From Algoriphagus iocasae (GTDB taxonomy: Bacteria > Bacteroidota > Bacteroidia > Cytophagales > Cyclobacteriaceae): 64,000 bases of DNA. The stretch is from NCBI RefSeq assembly GCF_014206875.1, contig NZ_JACIJO010000002.1:1054001-1118000 (forward strand), written 5' to 3'. A program made the position numbers and the translations under genes. Position 1 is the stretch's first letter; every line of letters starts with the position of its first letter. The notes under the pieces are model-generated. The model had not been told where the DNA came from and made no database searches. It saw only the letters and a program-made list of their open reading frames with translations. This document shows, piece by piece, positions 34,693-44,857 of this stretch.

Positions 34693-35459
34693 GTATTAGA
34701 CTTGGTAATCAAGCGCAAACCTTCTAAGGTTAAATTCCTATCTATTTCATCAAATACCTCCGTTAGCGGTGTTAAAACGGAAGACAATCCACCTGTAGCA
34801 ACCACTATGTATTTTTCTTTTGTTTCTTGCTCGATGGTTTCGATCATGCCCTTGACCAATCCGGTATATCCATAAAGAATCCCTGATTGGATCGCATGAA
34901 TCGTGTTTTGTCCCAAAGCAGACTCTGGCATTTTCAATTCCACATTGGGAAGTTTGGCAGTGTTATGAAACAAAGAATTGATTGCAGTCCGTAATCCTGG
35001 TACAATATTGACGCCTTTGATGGTCCCATTTTTATCGACTACTGTAAATGTCAAGGCCGTACCAAAATCCACGATTAGAACCGCTTTTTGGAATTTCGAG
35101 TAGGCAGCCATCACATTGCACATCAAATCTGAGCCTATTTCGTTTGGCTTGAGAGAAGTAACCGGGAGATTTTTATAGCTTTTTGGCTGGATCAGATAAG
35201 GTTCGGTGCCAAAGTAATTTTCGCAGAACTGAATTATTGTTCCATTGATTTCAGGAACTACTGAGCTGAACCCGATTTTTGAAATATCTGAAGGGGAGAT
35301 GCCATGTTCCAAAAAATAGAGCGGCACCTTTTTGCTGAGTTGGGAAATTAGCTTTGATCCTTTAGTATCTACCCTGAAATGATTTGTCCATTTCTTTTCA
35401 CTTTCCTGATAAAGGGCAAAAACTACATTGGAATTTCCCGCATCTATTGCTAAAAACAT
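34689..35459 (-). CDS. coaX: Type III pantothenate kinase
   Basis: 256-aa ASKHA-fold kinase, first step of coenzyme A synthesis from pantothenate. DAGNSN (residues 6-11) is the phosphate-1 motif, VDFGTALTFTVVD the second, and ATGGLSSVL the adenosine region; the C-terminus has NLTLEGLRLI. Type III enzymes are not feedback-inhibited by CoA and need a monovalent cation. Divergent from the acetyltransferase gene. Confidence 0.93.
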   Translation of the reverse strand: MFLAIDAGNSNVVFALYQESEKKWTNHFRVDTKGSKLISQLSKKVPLYFLEHGISPSDISKIGFSSVVPEINGTIIQFCENYFGTEPYLIQPKSYKNLPVTSLKPNEIGSDLMCNVMAAYSKFQKAVLIVDFGTALTFTVVDKNGTIKGVNIVPGLRTAINSLFHNTAKLPNVELKMPESALGQNTIHAIQSGILYGYTGLVKGMIETIEQETKEKYIVVATGGLSSVLTPLTEVFDEIDRNLTLEGLRLITKSNT

Positions 35460-35534
35460 TGTTTCTTTGATTTGATTAAATTTAACCTTTCAAAAAAGGA
35501 AAATCCAAATTATAACCACCTAATCAAAATAGAA

Positions 35535-36011
35535 ATGTATTCATTAAGAGAAGGTCAGATAGATGATCTCCCAAGGGTTTTAGAATTGATTCAAGAGTTA
35601 GCCTTGTATGAAAAGGCTCCAGAGCAGGTTACCAATACCTTGGAGATGATGAAAGAAGATGGGTTTGGTCCAAATCCTGTCTATGGAATGTTTGTCTGCG
35701 AAAAAGACGAAACCAAAGAAATCATCGGAATTGCCATCTATTACTATCGATATAGCACTTGGAAAGGAAAGCGACTTTATCTGGAAGATCTGGTGGTAAC
35801 TCAGTCAGAAAGAGGTAAAGGTGCAGGCAAATTGCTTTTGGAAAGAACGATGGCCAAATCACTGGAAGACGGTTGCACGGGGATGATGTGGCAAGTGCTT
35901 GACTGGAATGAGCCAGCGATTAACTTCTACAAGAAATACGGAGCTGCAATAGAAGGTGGCTGGTACAATGTCCATATGCAGGATTATGAGATCAAAGAGA
36001 TTCTGAACTAA
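35535..36011 (+). CDS. GNAT acetyltransferase, SSAT (diamine/thialysine acetyltransferase)-like
   Basis: 158-aa N-acetyltransferase. Acetyl-CoA motif A is TQSERGKGAGKLLLE. The flanking GKRLYLEDLVV and the segment VLDWNEPAINFYKKYGA are shared with spermidine/spermine and thialysine N-acetyltransferases (the WNEPxINFY motif is diagnostic of that group). Likely acetylates a small diamine or lysine analogue. Start at 35535; the 21 codons before it back to 35472 overlap the presumed promoter zone shared with coaX. Ends at a strong terminator. Confidence 0.85.
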   Translation: MYSLREGQIDDLPRVLELIQELALYEKAPEQVTNTLEMMKEDGFGPNPVYGMFVCEKDETKEIIGIAIYYYRYSTWKGKRLYLEDLVVTQSERGKGAGKLLLERTMAKSLEDGCTGMMWQVLDWNEPAINFYKKYGAAIEGGWYNVHMQDYEIKEILN

Positions 36012-36073
36012 GGGAATGTAATCTTCGTCTCTGCTCGGATTGACAAATAAAAATCTTTTGAAAATTCAATAAA

Positions 36074-36099
36074 AAAATCCGGCTTGAGGGCCGGATTTT
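36074..36099. terminator. Bidirectional terminator between the GNAT gene and guaB
   Basis: ATCCGGC (36077-36083) / GCCGGAT (36090-36096), flanked by A- and T-runs on both sides. Confidence 0.85.
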
Positions 36100-36121
36100 A
36101 TTTTTGGAGGAAGTATTCAAC

Positions 36122-37624
<1,503 letters not shown>

Positions 37625-37636
37625 CTATTTGCCCGT

Positions 37637-37665
37637 CAAAATTACAAACAAAATTCTTTATCAAA
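37637..37665 (-). promoter_or_regulatory. Promoter of guaB
   Basis: On the minus strand TTTG (complement of 37662-37665), 17 bp spacer, then TAATTTTG (complement of 37637-37644). Predicted transcription start near 37630, about 30 nt before the ATG. Confidence 0.65.
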
Positions 37666-37735
37666 CTAATCTCAGGCAAAATAAATACCGAATCTTCACA
37701 GAAATTTCCCTAAAAAGGAAAGATACTTCTTGAAT

Positions 37736-38188
37736 TCAAGAAATTGTGTGGCTTGAAAATGGTTCTTGAATCAATTTTCGGGAATGAATAACCCGGATAA
37801 TGATATACAAAAGTAATCCGGTAGGCCCGGCCATAAATGTAAGTACCAAACAAGGCAATAAAATCCAACGGTTGATTCCTCTTAGGTCGGCATTGTAGGA
37901 AATCCACATTCCTACAAACAGGTCAAAAATCAAGTAATGTATCCATCCAGCCAATAATGCCGCATCGCTTGAAAAGAGCTGTTTTACATTAGCCAAAGTA
38001 TCAAATCCGCCTCCGTTTCCATCACCCATTCCCTTTACGAAAAAGAATAAATAAGCCCCACTTAATAGGACAAAAATAAAGCTAAACAGGAATTGGTATA
38101 CCCATCGTTTTTGGTACAAAACAAATAGGAATATCCAACATAAAAATGCGAGCGAATTGGCTATCGTAAAAATCAGTTCTAACTTCAT
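37736..38188 (-). CDS. ABA4-like (DUF4281) membrane protein
   Basis: 150 aa, four transmembrane helices. The family core is visible as LLAGWIHYLIFDLFVGMWI, then a short basic loop and LPCLVLTFMAGPTGLLLYII. Plant ABA4 proteins are needed for neoxanthin formation and bacterial homologues are often encoded in carotenoid producers, so a link to the carotenoid desaturase at 52764 is conceivable but not shown by position. Molecular function of bacterial members unknown. Confidence 0.75.
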   Translation of the reverse strand: MKLELIFTIANSLAFLCWIFLFVLYQKRWVYQFLFSFIFVLLSGAYLFFFVKGMGDGNGGGFDTLANVKQLFSSDAALLAGWIHYLIFDLFVGMWISYNADLRGINRWILLPCLVLTFMAGPTGLLLYIIIRVIHSRKLIQEPFSSHTIS

Positions 38189-38254
38189 TTGCTTAAAAAT
38201 TGAGCAATGAAGTTAGAAATAACTTTTTGATTTTGAGAGGAATATCTCTGAAAA

Positions 38255-39442
38255 CTATTTTTTAAGCAGTCTGGCGATATAAAATCCATCAAAGCCACTT
38301 TCATGCGAAAGAACCTTTTGATCTTCGATCAATTCGAAGTCTTTACCGGCTTCAGAATTCAGAAATTTCTGGACTTGATCTTGATTTTCGGAAGGCAAAA
38401 TGCTGCAAGTCGCATAGACCATTTGACCTCCAGATTTCAACATGGATGGGTAAGATTGAAGAATTTCCTGTTGGGTCTGTCTTACTTTCTCAATCGACTC
38501 GAGACTTAATTTCCATTTAGTATCTGGATTTCTTTTCAAAACGCCAAGACCAGAACAAGGAACATCCAAAAGTAGTCTATCTGCGGATTCTTTCAGTCTC
38601 TTGATCGTCTTTGATCCCTCAATAACTTTTCTTTCGATGATCGAAACTCCATCTCTTCTAGCTCTAAGTTTTGTCTGCTGTAGCTTCCATTCTTCCACAT
38701 CCATGGAAAGGATTTTTCCTTTGTTTTCCATCAGAGCGGCTAGATGAAGAGATTTCCCACCAGCACCGGCACAGGCATCGATTACTCGCATTCCCGGCTC
38801 CACTGCCAAAGATTCTGCTACGAGTTGAGAAGAACCATCCTGCACTTCAAACAATCCCTCTTTGAATGCTGGATGACGGAACACATTCTGGCGCTCATCT
38901 AAGATCAGCGCATCTTTGTAACCTTTGATGATGTGAGTGGAAATATTGGATTCGGCTAGCATATTTCGGAGACGCTCCCGAGTCGTTTTCAAGGTATTCA
39001 CCCGTAAAACCACATCCGCCTCTTGATTTAAGCTATGGATTTCTGCTTCCCATTTTTCTCCCAATTCCTTTTGACCTAATTCTTCCAACCAATCCGGAAT
39101 GGATTCGATCAAAGCAGGATCTTCCAGCTTTTCATATTTCCCTTTTAGCTTTTCAGGCTGAATTTTTTCAAATTCCTCCCATGGCGGTAAACTATGACCT
39201 TGCATCAGCCAATAAGTCCCAAAAAGGTCATATGGATTATTTGAAGGACTTAAATAATTGATCAATCTCCACCAACGTACCATTTCATAAGTTGTTTCGG
39301 CTATAAACGAGCGGTCTCTAGCACCCCATTTTGGGTTAGATTTTAGTGTCCGTTCGATTACTTTATCTGCGTATTGACCTTCTTCGAAAATGGCCGCAAG
39401 TGCTGTGTGCACTCCACGTATGGTGTTGTTATGTAGCTTCAT
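38255..39442 (-). CDS. RsmB/NOP-family RNA cytosine-5 methyltransferase
   Basis: 395 aa. The N-terminal NusB-like helical part is followed by a SAM-dependent Rossmann domain with ACAGAGGKSLHLA (SAM loop), DVPCSGLG (motif IV cysteine) and ATCSILPSEN (motif VI catalytic cysteine). The protein methylates cytosine in RNA, probably 16S rRNA as RsmB (C967) does, though other rRNA/tRNA targets occur in the family. Start at ATG 39442; a GTG six codons upstream is possible. Confidence 0.88.
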   Translation of the reverse strand: MKLHNNTIRGVHTALAAIFEEGQYADKVIERTLKSNPKWGARDRSFIAETTYEMVRWWRLINYLSPSNNPYDLFGTYWLMQGHSLPPWEEFEKIQPEKLKGKYEKLEDPALIESIPDWLEELGQKELGEKWEAEIHSLNQEADVVLRVNTLKTTRERLRNMLAESNISTHIIKGYKDALILDERQNVFRHPAFKEGLFEVQDGSSQLVAESLAVEPGMRVIDACAGAGGKSLHLAALMENKGKILSMDVEEWKLQQTKLRARRDGVSIIERKVIEGSKTIKRLKESADRLLLDVPCSGLGVLKRNPDTKWKLSLESIEKVRQTQQEILQSYPSMLKSGGQMVYATCSILPSENQDQVQKFLNSEAGKDFELIEDQKVLSHESGFDGFYIARLLKK

Positions 39443-39498
39443 GGGATAGAAATTCTCCACAAAGGTAGGCTTTCTTTCTATTCCTTGGGAATGTGTTT

Positions 39499-40341
39499 TT
39501 AAAATGGGCTAAAGATCAGACCAAAACGCACTCCATCTCGCGCCACAGCAGAACCCAAATCGTAATGATTCCCAAAATATTGGGAAATAGCACCTAAAAA
39601 TGGATCGTACGCAAAATCAATCGTTTCATATTGGACTCTCTTGTCTTTCAGGATTTGCTTTCTGTATTCTAAAATATTGGCTCTTACTTCCAGACCCAGC
39701 CAGGGTTTTAGCTGATAAGCAAAGGCAATATCCAATCCTGCTCTCCAGTTTGTTTCCTCAAACGGGATTTCGATTCGTGAGTAAGCAATACTTAAACAGG
39801 TAGGACAATAAAAATTACTCGAGGTAGGGTAATAACAATTGACACAAGGGTAATAGCTTCCAAAATCCGGTGAAATAAGTAGATTCCCTTCATTCCTGGA
39901 TTCCTTCATACCATAGAGACTCAAATTGATGGAGGTTTTTTTACCGAGGTTGATGAATTTCTTTAGAAATACCCCATAACCTACGAGACTGTTTTTGAAA
40001 GAAGCTTCTTGGCTTGTATTTCTGTAGCCGATGACGGGATAATTATCGTTTTCGTCTAGTTCTCCGTAGATAGGGTAACTAATTTCAACTGGTGAAACCT
40101 GATCCTGATAGGAACTGAAATTGGTGATAATGCCCAAAGACCAGTTTTTCTTGAGGTTTATTCCGATCATTGGTCGGATACTTCCTAGCATATCCCGCTG
40201 TACTGCCAGAGGATCAGTATTATAATTTGCTCGCTGCCAATAACTCGCGTCAAAGCCAAAATAAAACTTTGAATCGCTGGTTTGGGCTTTGGCACAGAAG
40301 GAGAAAAGTAGCGCCAAAAATAGGAGTTGAATTTTTTTCAT
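39499..40341 (-). CDS. Outer-membrane beta-barrel-like protein with a four-cysteine loop
   Basis: 280 aa with signal peptide (ends FCAKAQ). Alternating hydrophobic strands such as WSLGIITNFSSY, LGLEVRANILEY and the terminal aromatic RFGLIFSPF point to a small outer-membrane barrel. About residues 165-183 hold YPCVNCYYP and FYCPTCLS: two CxxC pairs in what should be one extracellular loop, which could bind metal or form disulfides. No family recognised. Divergent from prmC. Confidence 0.65.
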   Translation of the reverse strand: MKKIQLLFLALLFSFCAKAQTSDSKFYFGFDASYWQRANYNTDPLAVQRDMLGSIRPMIGINLKKNWSLGIITNFSSYQDQVSPVEISYPIYGELDENDNYPVIGYRNTSQEASFKNSLVGYGVFLKKFINLGKKTSINLSLYGMKESRNEGNLLISPDFGSYYPCVNCYYPTSSNFYCPTCLSIAYSRIEIPFEETNWRAGLDIAFAYQLKPWLGLEVRANILEYRKQILKDKRVQYETIDFAYDPFLGAISQYFGNHYDLGSAVARDGVRFGLIFSPF

Positions 40342-40398
40342 AAGAGATAGTCATGGGATTGCTACCTTTACGGCAAATTATGGCTATTCGCAACATCA

Positions 40399-41238
40399 AT
40401 GAGCAACTATAACGAACTCGTAAAACAATGGGCAGCAGAGCTGACTCAATACTCTCCTGAAGAGGCTAATAATCTAATCAACTGGCTTTTAGAGTACCAC
40501 TTGGGCGTGAGAAAAGTGGATATGCTTAATGGTGTAGAAGAAGACAGTATTTCTGAAGCTTTGTACGAAGATTTTGAGCGATTGAAGACAGGCGAACCTG
40601 TTCAGTATATTATCGGGAAGGCGCCGTTTTACGGACGGGATTTTTTTGTAGATGAATCAGTTTTGATTCCTAGAAATGAAACGGAAGAGCTGGTGCACAT
40701 GATTATCAAGGAAAACCCAAAGCCAGGCATGAAAATTTTGGATATAGGAACTGGTTCTGGATGTATCCCAATCAGTTTGGCTTTGGAGATGAAAGATTCA
40801 GATGTTTACACAGCCGATGTTTCTGAGGATGCCATCGAAGTAGCGATGCAAAACGCGGAGCATTTGGAAGCGGATGTGACGTTTTTACATTTGGACATCT
40901 TGAAAGAAATGCCTCAGCTTAAAGATTTGGATATTTTGGTTAGTAATCCTCCTTATGTTCCTGAAGCAGAATGGGTGGATTTGCATAGTAATGTGAGAGA
41001 TTTTGAGCCGGGATTGGCACTTTTTGTACCTGATCATGACCCACTATTGTTTTACAGGGTCATTGCAGAAAAAGCGAAATTGATGCTTAAGCCAGGAGGG
41101 AAATTATATTATGAGATTCATAACAACTTTGGCCCTGAGACTGTCGAATTATTGGAGGGATTAGGATATACTGATATCAACCTTGTGAGAGATCTGAACG
41201 ATAAAAACCGTATGGTTTCGGCTACTTTCTTAGGATAA
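40399..41238 (+). CDS. prmC: Release factor glutamine methyltransferase PrmC
   Basis: 279-aa SAM-dependent methyltransferase that N5-methylates the glutamine of the GGQ motif in peptide release factors RF1/RF2. An N-terminal helical domain (about 1-90) precedes the Rossmann domain with DIGTGSGCIPISLA and the substrate motif SNPPYVPE. Length is typical. Convergent with the thiamine-pyrophosphokinase-like gene, one base apart. Confidence 0.93.
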   Translation: MSNYNELVKQWAAELTQYSPEEANNLINWLLEYHLGVRKVDMLNGVEEDSISEALYEDFERLKTGEPVQYIIGKAPFYGRDFFVDESVLIPRNETEELVHMIIKENPKPGMKILDIGTGSGCIPISLALEMKDSDVYTADVSEDAIEVAMQNAEHLEADVTFLHLDILKEMPQLKDLDILVSNPPYVPEAEWVDLHSNVRDFEPGLALFVPDHDPLLFYRVIAEKAKLMLKPGGKLYYEIHNNFGPETVELLEGLGYTDINLVRDLNDKNRMVSATFLG

Positions 41239-41239
41239 C

Positions 41240-41851
41240 TTAGCGTATTTGTTCTCCGATCCAAAACATGGAAGGAGCTTTGATTTCAGTTGTTCCTTCG
41301 GGGACTTCAATAAATGTTGCATAAGAAATGGGCAGAATCATCTGTCCATTTTCATTTAATATCTCTACAGGCAGGCCTTCTTTTGCATGGATATGAATCG
41401 TGGATTCAGCAAACCATTTTTTGAAATTTCCATCTTTGATCGGGTAATATTTCCAGTCACCATCAAGGATGGTTAAGTCCATCAATTTGGTTTTTTCCTG
41501 AAGTTCAAGTGCCTGAAGATGCGGGAATCCGACGAGATGGGCAGCATAATTACTACTTGCCAATAGATAATTTAGTCCTTCATCGAGAGAATTTTCTGGC
41601 TCAGATCTCAGGAATTTTACAGGATATTGCTCTTCTAGCAAATGCATGTTTTCAGACTGAAATGCTTTTGTGGCCAAAATCACATCGATTTTAATTCCCC
41701 AGCTCAGGACCTGATCCAAAGCTTTCTCAGCAACCAAAACAGTAGGAACCCATTCTAATAGAGGAGAAATTTGGTCGAAGTGAATCTCATCGGCATTTAA
41801 AATCAGCACGGCTGGTTCCTGTTGTTCTTTGACAAAATGATGAGACGACAT
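41240..41851 (-). CDS. Thiamine-pyrophosphokinase-like protein (divergent)
   Basis: 203 aa. N-terminus MSSHHFVKEQQEPAVLILN and the segment following resemble proteins labelled thiamine pyrophosphokinase in Cytophagales, with an N-terminal alpha/beta part and a C-terminal beta part (IHIHAKEGLPVEILNENGQM). The usual catalytic DGD/GDxDS motif is not clearly present; the expected place reads VILATKAFQS. Thus it may be a diverged paralogue or have another role. Four bases separate it from the dipeptidase gene upstream, so they are probably co-transcribed. Confidence 0.5.
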   Translation of the reverse strand: MSSHHFVKEQQEPAVLILNADEIHFDQISPLLEWVPTVLVAEKALDQVLSWGIKIDVILATKAFQSENMHLLEEQYPVKFLRSEPENSLDEGLNYLLASSNYAAHLVGFPHLQALELQEKTKLMDLTILDGDWKYYPIKDGNFKKWFAESTIHIHAKEGLPVEILNENGQMILPISYATFIEVPEGTTEIKAPSMFWIGEQIR

Positions 41852-41855
41852 AGCT

Positions 41856-42845
41856 TTATTTCCAGAGTTTTTTATAAAAGTTCAAAGCGTTTTCGTAAGC
41901 AAGATTTGCCAAATGCTGATCACTGAGATCGGTTTCTAAATGCTCTAACAATCCCGGGTATTTACTGGAGTTTTCTGCAAGAGGGAAGTAAAATGGAATT
42001 CTGGATGGGTCGCCAAAGTTCTTGGTATAGAAAAAGTCTGCTCCAAAACACATGGCCTTTTCCCCTTTGATATGAAAACCGTGAAGCAAGTGTTCAAATA
42101 GTCTTTCCGGCACATCATTATCCAAAAATGCCCGAAGAAAATTAACACCGATAATCCCTCCGCGATAAATGATCTCCTTCGCAAATTCATCTGTCAGGTT
42201 TCTTCGGTGATTCCAGATTTCCCTGAAATTCGAATGGCTTGCAATCACTGGCACATCCAATTTTTCAGTGTCAATGTGATTCAAGATTCCCTCGGCTAAT
42301 AAATCAGAAGTATGGGATAAATCGATCGGAATCTTCTTTCCTGCCATGTAGTCCAAAAGATGTTTTCCATCATCTTTCAGCCCAATTCCATCTGTATAAT
42401 TCCCACCTCCAAATCGATTTTCTGTATGATGTGTCAAGCTGATGTAAGCCAGTTTTTTACATTTGTCTAAGATGCTGTCAAATTGGGATTTGATCTCATC
42501 CAAAGTAGCCGTTTCATTTCCAAAACCAGCTGCATTCTCCACAGAAGCGATGATGCCTACATTTTTCTGATTTTTCCAATTGGCTAAAAAATCGGGACCT
42601 GCATATGCTAAATCCATCAGATTTTCTTCCAGTAAATTCTGGAAAATATCAGCCTGTTTGCTGGCCAATTTCATCGATTCGGGATTGACATCCGTGTAGA
42701 TGGCCATTACTTGCATTCGGACTCCACCGGCTTTTAACCAAGGGATAGCACATGCAATATCATCTTTTGAATAAGGATTGGCTGCGGGAACTTTGGCAAG
42801 ATAAGAAAGCATGTCGCAGTGAAGGTCGACAACGGGTAGACGCAT
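41856..42845 (-). CDS. Membrane dipeptidase (peptidase M19 family)
   Basis: 329-aa TIM-barrel dinuclear zinc dipeptidase. Metal ligands are visible in VVDLHCDML (His9, Asp11), in IDLSHTSD and in VIASHSN. No signal peptide at this start, so a cytosolic enzyme, as for many bacterial M19 members. Acts on dipeptides, possibly including D-amino-acid-containing ones. Start at ATG 42845; a ten-codon extension is possible. Followed by the thiamine-pyrophosphokinase-like gene. Confidence 0.88.
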   Translation of the reverse strand: MRLPVVDLHCDMLSYLAKVPAANPYSKDDIACAIPWLKAGGVRMQVMAIYTDVNPESMKLASKQADIFQNLLEENLMDLAYAGPDFLANWKNQKNVGIIASVENAAGFGNETATLDEIKSQFDSILDKCKKLAYISLTHHTENRFGGGNYTDGIGLKDDGKHLLDYMAGKKIPIDLSHTSDLLAEGILNHIDTEKLDVPVIASHSNFREIWNHRRNLTDEFAKEIIYRGGIIGVNFLRAFLDNDVPERLFEHLLHGFHIKGEKAMCFGADFFYTKNFGDPSRIPFYFPLAENSSKYPGLLEHLETDLSDQHLANLAYENALNFYKKLWK

Positions 42846-42964
42846 GATTTTGGGCTTTGAGGCAAAGTAAACCAAAAATGCGTATGTTTTTTAATACTTT
42901 TAGGCCTGATTAGAGTTACTTAATTTGAAAGGCAAATTTCATTTTTAACCGAAATACTAAGCTT

Positions 42965-43477
42965 ATGGCAGTCGCAAAACCCTTCAACTTTAAAAAGTGG
43001 ATTGACGAAAATAGACATTTACTGAAACCACCTGTAGGAAATAAGCAGGTTTACATTGATAATGAGGATTTTATCATCATGGTAGTGGGAGGTCCTAATT
43101 CAAGAAAAGATTACCATTTCAATGAAGGGGAGGAGTTTTTCTATCAAATAGAAGGAGATATTGTCCTGAAAATCATTGAAGATGGAAAGCCAGTAGATAT
43201 TCCTATCAAGGAAGGAGAAATCTTTCTTTTGCCTCCTAAAGTGCCACATTCTCCAAGACGTCCTGCTAATACAATTGGACTGGTGATCGAGAGATATAGA
43301 AAAGCTGGCGAAAGAGATGGGTTTATCTGGCACTGCGAAAACTGCGGTGAGAAACTTTACGAAGAATATGCGGATGTGACGGATATCGTCAATCAGCTGC
43401 CACCGATTATGGAGCGTTTTTGGTCCAACCCAGAAAATACTACATGCAAAAACTGCGGAACAGTAATGGTGAAGTAA
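42965..43477 (+). CDS. nbaC: 3-hydroxyanthranilate 3,4-dioxygenase
   Basis: 170-aa cupin dioxygenase opening the ring of 3-hydroxyanthranilate to give the precursor of quinolinate. Iron ligands lie in HFNEGEEFFYQIEG and PPKVPHSPRRP, with the arginine pair that binds the substrate carboxylate. The C-terminal rubredoxin-like metal site has two pairs, CENCGEK and CKNCG, as in bacterial enzymes. First gene of a three-gene kynurenine cluster on the plus strand. Confidence 0.95.
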   Translation: MAVAKPFNFKKWIDENRHLLKPPVGNKQVYIDNEDFIIMVVGGPNSRKDYHFNEGEEFFYQIEGDIVLKIIEDGKPVDIPIKEGEIFLLPPKVPHSPRRPANTIGLVIERYRKAGERDGFIWHCENCGEKLYEEYADVTDIVNQLPPIMERFWSNPENTTCKNCGTVMVK

Positions 43478-43546
43478 AAGTTAAACCTCAAAACCGCCGA
43501 AAATTCAATTAATCAGAATTAATAAGTTCTGAAAAGTAAAAGAAAT

Positions 43547-44833
43547 ATGACCCAAATAGAATATCAGTTTACAGAGGATTTTGCTAAGAAAATGGATGCT
43601 GAAGATCCATTGAAAGATTTTCGGGAAGAGTTTTTCTTTCCCCAAGTCAATGGACAGGAAGCAATTTATTTCTGTGGCAATTCCCTTGGACTTCAGCCAA
43701 AATCAGTTAAATCTTATCTCGGAAAAGAGCTAGAAAATTGGGCGAATCTTGGAGTAGATGGACATTTTCATGGAGAGGATGCTTGGTATCATGTTCGTCA
43801 AAAGTCCAAGCCGGCCTTAGCTGAAATTGTAGGTGGACATACTCACGAAGTGGTGGCAATGAATAATTTGTCTTCCAATCTTCATTTTTTAATGGTCTCA
43901 TTTTATCAGCCGACTAAAGAGCGATATAAGATAATTGTAGAGGCGGGAGCTTTTCCTTCAGACATCTACATGCTTGAGACTCAAGTTCGTTTTCATGGAC
44001 TAGACCCAGAGGATGCAATCGTAGAATTAAAACCGAGGGAAGGAGAATATTACTTAAGAACTGAAGATATTCTTACCGAGATCAAAACCCAAGGAGATGC
44101 TTTGGCAATGGTCAATATGGCTGGGATTCAGTATTACAGCGGTCAATTATTTGATATCCAAGCCATCACCGAAGCAGCACATAGTGTCGGAGCTTATGCT
44201 GGTTTTGATTTGGCGCATGCTGTGGGAAATGCTGTTTTGAAGCTAAATGAATGGGATGTGGATTTTGCCACTTGGTGTAGTTATAAGTATTTGAATTCAG
44301 GCCCAGGGAATATTTCGGGAATTTTTGTACATGAACGATTTGCTGATAGACCTGATTTGCCTCGGTTCGGAGGATGGTGGGGTCATGATGAAAGCCAGCG
44401 ATTTTTGATGGAGAAAGGCTTTGTGCCTATGCATGGAGCCGACGGATGGCAAGTTTCCAATACCAATGTTTTGGCTTTGGCAGCACATCAGGCTTCATTG
44501 GATATTTTTCAGAAAGCCGGAATGGAAACTCTTCGAGCAAAAAGTGAAATGTTAACTGGGTATTTGGAGTATTTAATACAGCAAATCAGCGGAAAATCAG
44601 GGATTTTGGAAATTATTACTCCAAAAAACCCTGCGGAGAGAGGTTGTCAATTATCTTTGCACATTCATCGCGGAGGCAAGTCTGTCTTTGATGAGTGGTA
44701 TAGTCAAGGAGTCGTGGGTGACTGGAGAAATCCAAATGTGATTCGTTTAGCACCTACTCCGCTGTATAATAGTTTCTTAGATGTTTTTAAGTTTGGTCTG
44801 ATTTTGGAACAAAGCTTGAAAAAATTCGCTTAA
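43547..44833 (+). CDS. kynU: Kynureninase
   Basis: 428-aa PLP enzyme of the aspartate-aminotransferase fold that hydrolyses kynurenine or 3-hydroxykynurenine to anthranilates and alanine. IYFCGNSLGLQP at the start, FDLAHAVGN (cofactor aspartate region) and the PLP lysine in WCSYKYLNSGPG are the family signatures, followed by GWWGHDESQRF. Lies 69 bp after nbaC and 24 bp before kmo: one transcription unit. Confidence 0.96.
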   Translation: MTQIEYQFTEDFAKKMDAEDPLKDFREEFFFPQVNGQEAIYFCGNSLGLQPKSVKSYLGKELENWANLGVDGHFHGEDAWYHVRQKSKPALAEIVGGHTHEVVAMNNLSSNLHFLMVSFYQPTKERYKIIVEAGAFPSDIYMLETQVRFHGLDPEDAIVELKPREGEYYLRTEDILTEIKTQGDALAMVNMAGIQYYSGQLFDIQAITEAAHSVGAYAGFDLAHAVGNAVLKLNEWDVDFATWCSYKYLNSGPGNISGIFVHERFADRPDLPRFGGWWGHDESQRFLMEKGFVPMHGADGWQVSNTNVLALAAHQASLDIFQKAGMETLRAKSEMLTGYLEYLIQQISGKSGILEIITPKNPAERGCQLSLHIHRGGKSVFDEWYSQGVVGDWRNPNVIRLAPTPLYNSFLDVFKFGLILEQSLKKFA

Positions 44834-44857
44834 GAAGCTGGGATAAAACCTATCCGA

